A stretch of 9,165 nucleotides of DNA from Clostridiales bacterium (GTDB taxonomy: Bacteria; Bacillota; Desulfitobacteriia; Desulfitobacteriales; Desulfitobacteriaceae). The position numbers and the translations under genes are program-made. The notes under the pieces are model-generated. The model saw only the letters and a list, made by a program, of their open reading frames with translations. It was not told where the DNA came from and searched no databases. The stretch covers positions 1-9,165 of the forward strand of contig DAHVVW010000054.1 of assembly GCA_027357125.1 (NCBI GenBank), given 5' to 3'. Positions within the stretch are counted from its first letter, which is position 1. Every line of letters begins with the position of its first letter. Shown piece after piece: positions 6,516-9,165 of this stretch.

Positions 6516-6613
6516 TCAGGCACCTCCTTAATTTGTATTTCGACAACCTTTACCTCTGGTAAGCTTTGGCAAATAACGTTAGAATGTTCTTGGGAATTTC
6601 TTCCCACACCTAG

Positions 6614-6642
6614 ATTATACCCAAATATTTAGGTGAGGTCAA
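6614..6642 (-). promoter_or_regulatory. Leftward early promoter (sigma-A type)
   Basis: On the minus strand TTGACC (6642-6637) and TATAAT (6619-6614) are separated by exactly 17 bp, a near-consensus housekeeping promoter. Transcription would start near 6607 and give a leader of about 90 nt before the GTG of the Ner-like gene. The whole spacer is occupied by operator O1, and O2 lies just upstream of the -35 box, so repressor binding must block RNA polymerase. This is the only strong promoter seen for the leftward genes. Confidence 0.83.
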
Positions 6643-6761
6643 CGGGAATACCCAAATATTTAGGTAGCAGCAACCAAATATTTAGTGGTTACAAGGCCGA
6701 TTCGCACAAATATTTATGTAGCAGCAGAATATATTTTAATTAGTCACCCAAATTTTTGAGT
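6617..6761. promoter_or_regulatory. Operator array: five palindromic repressor sites
   Basis: Five copies of a 16-bp dyad with core AAATATTT and ideal form ACCnAAATATTTnGGT. O1 (6619-6634) and O2 (6650-6665) are identical, ACCCAAATATTTAGGT, within an 18-bp exact repeat. O3 (6672-6687), O4 (6704-6719) and O5 (6746-6761, core AAATTTTT inside a TCAC...GTGA dyad) are degenerate. Centre-to-centre steps are 31, 22, 32 and 42 bp, close to 3, 2, 3 and 4 helical turns, so all sites face the same side of the helix. O1 covers the leftward promoter; O5 lies just before the ribosome binding site of the repressor gene. Binding by the S24 repressor, and perhaps the Ner-like protein, is inferred from position. 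Confidence 0.8.
6735..6740 (+). promoter_or_regulatory. Possible -10 box of the repressor promoter
   Basis: TTTAAT between O4 and O5 matches five of six -10 bases and would put a start site near 6747, inside O5, about 34 nt before the TTG start. No convincing -35 box lies 16-18 bp upstream; that stretch is the O4 half-site. If this is the promoter, O4 and O5 would regulate the repressor's own synthesis. Weak call. Confidence 0.3.
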
Positions 6762-6780
6762 GAAAGGAGGTGTGAGCGTT

Positions 6781-7617
6781 TTGGATGCGGATCTTGGTGA
6801 TGTTCAGGGCCGTATAAAATATCTAAGAGAAAAATACAATCTATCCCAAGCAAAATTTGCTAATATAATCGAGGTTTCACCTGGAAATATTGCAGCATGG
6901 GAAAAGCCAGGAGGGGTTCTCCCAGGGGCAAAAGCATTAATAAATATTGCTGAAAACTTCAATGTCAGTATTGACTGGATACTCTTGGGTGATGAAACTC
7001 CAACAAGAAAAGGCCCAGATGAGGAGTTTTTGCAAATACTTAAGGACTTTAGTGAAGAGGAAAAGGCTGAATTAAAGACTTTTATCGGGTATCTACTACA
7101 TCGCAGGGTTAAAGAAGATAAGACCGTATATTTCCCACTAAAGCCTGGTAATCTAAAGCTTGCAGAGTGTAGGCTTGCTGAAGATGAGGCGCAGTATTCT
7201 GATGAAATTCAAATACCTCTACTTGGTGATTCGGCAGCCGGTAAGCCTATATTGATTAATGAGATCCTTGAAGGATATTTACCAATAAACAAAAAGGTTT
7301 CCGGCCAGAGAGCCTTCGCGGTAAGAGCTAAAGGAAATAGTATGATCAATGCCGGGATAAATGATGGTGATCTAGTTGTTGTAAAACCTCAACCGATCGT
7401 TGATCGTGGAGAAATTGCACTGTTTAGAATCAATGATGAAACCACTATCAAATATTTCTCGCCCGAGGGAAAGGATATAGCATTGGTACCGGCCAACGAA
7501 AAGTACAAGCCAATCTACATCGATCCCAAAGACAATTTTGTTATCATTGGCAAGGTCGTCCAGATAATGAAAAAGGAAGAGGCCGAAAAGAAACTTCGCC
7601 ACTTCCACGAGGAATAG
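6781..7617 (+). CDS. Self-cleaving phage repressor (HTH + S24 peptidase, CI/LexA-like)
   Basis: Maintains lysogeny by binding the adjacent operators. With a TTG start it has 278 residues. An Xre-type helix-turn-helix lies at about 12-55 (YNLSQAKFANIIEVSPGNIA), then a linker, then an S24 peptidase domain from about 142 with the cleavage site Ala153-Gly154 (SAAGKP), nucleophile Ser187 (GNSM) and general-base Lys224 (TTIKYF). RecA-stimulated autocleavage, hence SOS induction, is expected from the family. The start at 6781 is chosen because the ribosome binding site AAAGGAGGTG (6763-6772) sits 8-10 nt before it. A longer frame from a GTG at 6760 would place that site inside the gene and overlap operator O5. 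The gene looks richer in A and T than the leftward genes. Mu's own repressor is of a different family, so this is a module exchange. Confidence 0.92.
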   Translation: MDADLGDVQGRIKYLREKYNLSQAKFANIIEVSPGNIAAWEKPGGVLPGAKALINIAENFNVSIDWILLGDETPTRKGPDEEFLQILKDFSEEEKAELKTFIGYLLHRRVKEDKTVYFPLKPGNLKLAECRLAEDEAQYSDEIQIPLLGDSAAGKPILINEILEGYLPINKKVSGQRAFAVRAKGNSMINAGINDGDLVVVKPQPIVDRGEIALFRINDETTIKYFSPEGKDIALVPANEKYKPIYIDPKDNFVIIGKVVQIMKKEEAEKKLRHFHEE

Positions 7618-7639
7618 ACCTTTTTATTTAATCTTTTAA

Positions 7640-7655
7640 TGGGAATTTATTCCCA
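7640..7655 (+). other. Short inverted repeat after the repressor gene
   Basis: TGGGAATTTATTCCCA forms a stem of up to six pairs (TGGGAA / TTCCCA) with a TTTA loop. It lies between the repressor stop and the stronger terminator at 7669-7697 and has no T-run of its own. It may protect the mRNA end or be incidental. Confidence 0.35.
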
Positions 7656-7668
7656 CTTATACGCGATC

Positions 7669-7697
7669 AAAACCGGTTGAAAGCACCGGTTTTTCTT
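7669..7697 (+). terminator. Rho-independent terminator of the repressor gene
   Basis: AAAACCGGT pairs perfectly over nine bases with ACCGGTTTT around the loop TGAAAGC, followed by TCTTT. It lies 52 nt after the repressor stop codon. Read on the other strand it also gives a hairpin followed by a short T-run, so it could act both ways. Confidence 0.85.
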
Positions 7698-7714
7698 TGT
7701 ATAGACTATGTATA

Positions 7715-7737
7715 TTTATGCAGTTTTATTGCATAAA
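7715..7737. repeat. Perfect 8-bp inverted repeat
   Basis: TTTATGCA and TGCATAAA flank a 7-base loop (GTTTTAT). It is AT-rich, followed by no T-run, and lies just beyond the repressor terminator at the start of the phage end region. It could be a protein-binding dyad; function unknown. Confidence 0.5.
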
Positions 7738-7794
7738 CGGATAAGATTTTTAGTTTACAAGCTGACATAATGAAAACGTGAAAAATTTATTCTC

Positions 7795-7829
7795 AAACCC
7801 TGAATGCCTTGCGGTATAAGGGTTTCAGG
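7795..7829. repeat. Inverted repeat with two alternative pairings
   Basis: AAACCCT (7795-7801) pairs with AGGGTTT (7819-7825). Alternatively CCTGAA (7799-7804) pairs with TTCAGG (7824-7829), with an inner CCTT/AAGG stem. No gene or T-run is attached to it. It may be a binding site in the phage end region. Confidence 0.45.
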
Positions 7830-7832
7830 CTT

Positions 7833-7884
7833 AGTTTACCAGTTTACCAGTTTACCAGTTTACCACCTCTTGGTTTACCACCTC
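7833..7884. repeat. Tandem AGTTTACC repeats (4 x 8 bp) plus 12-bp direct repeat
   Basis: AGTTTACC occurs four times head to tail at 7833-7864. The last unit runs into GTTTACCACCTC (7858-7869), which recurs at 7873-7884, so five GTTTACCA units lie within 47 bp. A diverged sixth (AGTTTACA) lies at 7752-7759. The repeats lie in the gene-free segment between the repressor terminator and the phage end, where Mu carries transposase and host-factor sites. They are too short and too close together for a CRISPR array. Confidence 0.85.
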
Positions 7885-7886
7885 AG

Positions 7887-8081
7887 CGTTACAAACCGGC
7901 GCAAAAAATAGCGTTCCAGCCTCGATTTTCACCCGCCGGTAACGCCCCGTTACAACCTTCTAACGCCCGAATTAACAGGCTTTTTTGAACTCCGTTACTA
8001 AATTATTAACGCCCGCGCGCGCCGGTTAACTCAAACTCACGATCTTTTCAAACTCGCCCGAAATTATTGTTTTTAACGTTA
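7887..8081. repeat. Cluster of TAACG/CGTTA motifs in the phage end region
   Basis: The pentamer TAACG or its complement occurs at 7887, 7940, 7948, 7961, 7993, 8007, 8074 and 8077, several as inverted pairs: GTAACG-CCC-CGTTAC (7939-7953), CGTTA...TAACG (7993-8011) and the palindrome TAACGTTA (8074-8081). TAACGCCC occurs three times (7940, 7961, 8007). This is far more than expected by chance in about 200 bp. There is no gene in this stretch. Binding sites for transposase or a host protein are likely but unproven. Confidence 0.55.
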
Positions 8082-8119
8082 TTTCTTCTCACACCATTTG
8101 ACAAAAAGAATTATTCTAA

Positions 8120-8260
8120 ATTCCTTCAATCCCTTGTCCCATCAGTGTTTCCCGACTTTTCCCGTTTAGTACCGTGTTATCCCGTTTTGTCATTTAATTT
8201 GAGAAACAACACTTAACGCAAACAATATGTAAAAGGAACGACATATGTTTTTCGGGTGGT
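8120..8260. mobile_element. Terminus of the Mu-like prophage and junction with host DNA
   Basis: Phage sequence must end between the repressor side and the IS3 transposase remnant, whose recognisable coding sequence begins at about 8258. The best TG/CA-type end is the CA at 8242-8243; on the minus strand the phage would then begin TGTCGTTCC. About 15 bp (8244-8258) remain unassigned if that is correct, so the end may lie up to 8260. Inside it, at 8151-8190, four 10-bp units of consensus CCCGTTTTGT follow each other. The other end of the phage is outside the window, so the 5-bp target duplication cannot be seen. Confidence 0.55.
8151..8190. repeat. Four degenerate 10-bp tandem units near the phage end
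   Basis: Units CCCGACTTTT (8151), CCCGTTTAGT (8161), ACCGTGTTAT (8171) and CCCGTTTTGT (8181) follow one another at exactly 10 bp. They lie 50-90 bp inside the proposed terminus, the place expected for transposase end-binding sites, and their period equals one helical turn. Confidence 0.6.
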
Positions 8261-8468
8261 CTTTTACGGTCACATGAAAGATGAAATTGACATTTCACAA
8301 TGCACAACATTTGAAGGAATTCACCAAGTGATCAGCGATTGGACTGATTATTACAACATCGAGCGATACCAATGGGATTTGGCAAGATTAGCTCCAAGGG
8401 AGTATTACAAGTATCTCGTTACAGGAGAATACCCTTTAACAATACCAAAAGCAAAAGGTGATGAATGA
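8256..8468 (+). pseudogene. IS3-family transposase (OrfB), C-terminal remnant
   Basis: The frame encodes the last about 70 residues of an IS3-family OrfB integrase-type transposase. The marks are FYGHMKDE, which in complete proteins follows just after the catalytic Glu of the DDE triad, then the helical linker, YYNIERYQW, and LAPREYYKYL near the end. The rest of OrfB (roughly 200 residues with both catalytic Asp) is absent: in-frame codons before 8258 do not match the family and a stop lies at 8214. GTG at 8256 is not a real start. The simplest reading is that the Mu-like phage inserted into the IS element here and the 5' part of orfB lies beyond the far end of the prophage. The remnant cannot make an active enzyme by itself. 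Confidence 0.87.
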
Positions 8469-8470
8469 AG

Positions 8471-8487
8471 GTGGGGCTCTGCCCCAC
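8471..8487 (+). terminator. GC-rich hairpin after the IS3 transposase remnant
   Basis: GTGGGGC and GCCCCAC form a perfect 7-bp stem with a TCT loop, starting 3 nt after the transposase stop codon. The TTTTT at 8497-8501 is 10 nt away, so it is a weak intrinsic terminator at best; it may be part of the IS 3' end. Confidence 0.45.
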
Positions 8488-8880
8488 ACCCCGAGGTTTT
8501 TCGCTTTGATTTCCAGGGAGGCAGTTCCCCTTGCTTGCAATAAAAAGAAGCAGTGCTGATACGCACCGCCTCCCTTGTAAACCCACATGGACGCTCGGGT
8601 CGCTCCTCAGCGTTGCCCAATTTATGCTGCAATAATAGCATCCCTAAAACTTTGGATGATTATTCCATTTACACTAAAGTGTATTCACACCCCTGGAATC
8701 GGGCCAGGAGAGAAACAAAACTCTCCTGTTGTCGGGAGAATCAATGGACGTCGGGCATCCAGCACTCAATATCCGTGTTTTGAGCACTGAATGAGGTCTC
8801 CCAAACGGGAGATTGTCCCAGCCTTCCGGCGATATTCTCCTTGAAGCTCCCGCCTCTTAGCGCAGCGTAGGCGGGGGAGG
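8488..8880. other. Gene-free, hairpin-rich segment between IS3 remnant and hepT
   Basis: No credible gene is seen; the short open frames here have no ribosome binding site and no recognisable protein. The segment holds several inverted repeats: AGGGAGGC/GCCTCCCT (8515-8522 and 8568-8575, 45-nt loop), CAGGAGAG/CTCTCCTG (8705-8712 and 8721-8728), TCTCCC/GGGAGA (8797-8802 and 8807-8812) and CCCGCCT/AGGCGGG (8849-8855 and 8869-8875). It probably contains the right end of the IS element and old host intergenic DNA; the IS border could not be placed. Confidence 0.5.
8847..8879 (-). terminator. Possible terminator hairpin after hepT
   Basis: Directly after the hepT stop codon, on the minus strand, CCCGCCT pairs with AGGCGGG around a 13-nt loop. 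No T-run follows, so it may be an mRNA-stabilising end or a weak terminator. It is GC-rich compared with its surroundings. Confidence 0.4.
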
Positions 8881-8881
8881 T

Positions 8882-9165
8882 TCACAAAAACTTGACTAAG
8901 ACTGTTTTAACAAAACTTCTGAAATCCCCCAAATTCTCCTGTAAAATTATGTAAATTTGTTGATCGTCTACCTCCTGGTAGAGGTGCACAATGCGATTAC
9001 GAAACTTAATCATTTGCGTTAATCGTGCCGCTTGGGTTTCTTCCAGGACACCATGTTGCATTAACACTTTTACTGCTTCCCCAGCGCTAGCTGGAACCCC
9101 CCACCGTTCCCTTGCCACGATATGAGTAGCTACATCGATGACTGCCTCAATAGACACCTGAAGAT
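8882..9165 (-). CDS. hepT: HepT-like RNase toxin (HEPN/DUF86), N-terminus cut by window edge
   Basis: About 94 C-terminal residues of a HEPN-type HepT protein, the toxin of MntA-HepT (type VII) systems. The active-site signature Rx4HxY is present in FRNRIVHLY: counting from the GTG at 9157, R53, H58 and Y60. In the family the Arg and His are needed for RNA cleavage, and the Tyr is AMPylated by the MntA nucleotidyltransferase antitoxin. The helical segment EAVIDVATHIVARERWG is also typical. The frame stays open to the edge (…LQVSIEA), and complete HepT proteins are about 135-145 aa, so the GTG at 9157 is internal and about 40-50 residues lie off the right edge. No mntA is seen downstream, so if present it should lie upstream, outside the window. 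This is host or other mobile DNA, not part of the phage. Confidence 0.82.
   Translation of the reverse strand, partial: LQVSIEAVIDVATHIVARERWGVPASAGEAVKVLMQHGVLEETQAARLTQMIKFRNRIVHLYQEVDDQQIYIILQENLGDFRSFVKTVLVKFL

Noticed and set aside
7372..7608. 78-aa minus-strand frame inside the repressor gene
   Set aside because: Antisense to the conserved S24 peptidase domain, with no ribosome binding site.
7833..7884. CRISPR array
   Set aside because: The units are 8 bp and contiguous; there are no spacers of 25-40 bp and no cas genes.
8256..8468. Complete small gene starting at GTG 8256
   Set aside because: No ribosome binding site, and the protein is plainly the C-terminal piece of an IS3 OrfB transposase.
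8553..8790. Overlapping small plus-strand frames (67-76 aa) between the IS remnant and hepT
   Set aside because: No ribosome binding sites, no family resemblance, and they run through inverted repeats.
8882..9157. Complete 91-aa gene starting at GTG 9157
   Set aside because: The frame remains open to the window edge with family-like residues (LQ before VSIEA), and the protein is 40-50 residues short of normal HepT length.

Overview
The window looks like the early end of a Mu-like transposable prophage in a Gram-positive bacterium, most likely a clostridial or Peptococcaceae-type Firmicute. This rests on the Shine-Dalgarno sites (AAGGAGG, AAAGGAG, AAGGGGG), the frequent GTG and TTG starts, the sigma-A promoter, and the families present: MuA and MuB, a 3D-domain protein, a cytosolic Amidase_3 endolysin and an S24 repressor. 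The assignment is by inference; no taxonomic marker gene is present.

Layout, read in phage order from right to left. The phage end lies near 8240-8260, where the phage sequence stops inside the 3' part of an IS3-family transposase gene (8256-8468, + strand). A repeat-rich, gene-free end region (about 7700-8243) follows. Next comes a rightward SOS-type repressor gene (6781-7617, TTG start) with its own terminator (7669-7697). The control region (6516-6780) holds five helically phased palindromic operators and a strong leftward promoter. A leftward cluster then runs to the edge of the window: small Cro/Ner-like protein, exported 3D-domain protein, MuA transposase, MuB ATPase, unknown 127-aa protein, Amidase_3 endolysin, unknown basic 129-aa protein, 98-aa zinc-finger/coiled-coil protein, and an unknown protein cut by the left edge. 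To the right of the phage are the IS3 remnant, about 400 bp of hairpin-rich non-coding DNA, and the C-terminal part of a HepT-type toxin gene read leftward and cut by the right edge.

How the parts work together (inference from Mu biology and the motifs seen). The repressor binds the ACCCAAATATTTAGGT operators. One of them fills the 17-bp spacer of the leftward promoter, so the early genes stay off. RecA-stimulated self-cleavage of the repressor (Ala-Gly site, Ser/Lys dyad) would release that promoter and allow synthesis of MuA and MuB for replicative transposition. In Mu the repressor itself carries a MuA-type DNA-binding domain; here that role is taken by a lambda/LexA-type protein.

The most unusual element is a pair of about 80-nt leaders, before the amidase gene and before the left-edge gene. 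They share sequence and two hairpins, with compensatory base-pair changes between copies, and their C-rich strand can also pair with the ribosome binding site. They look like copies of a structured cis-acting RNA.
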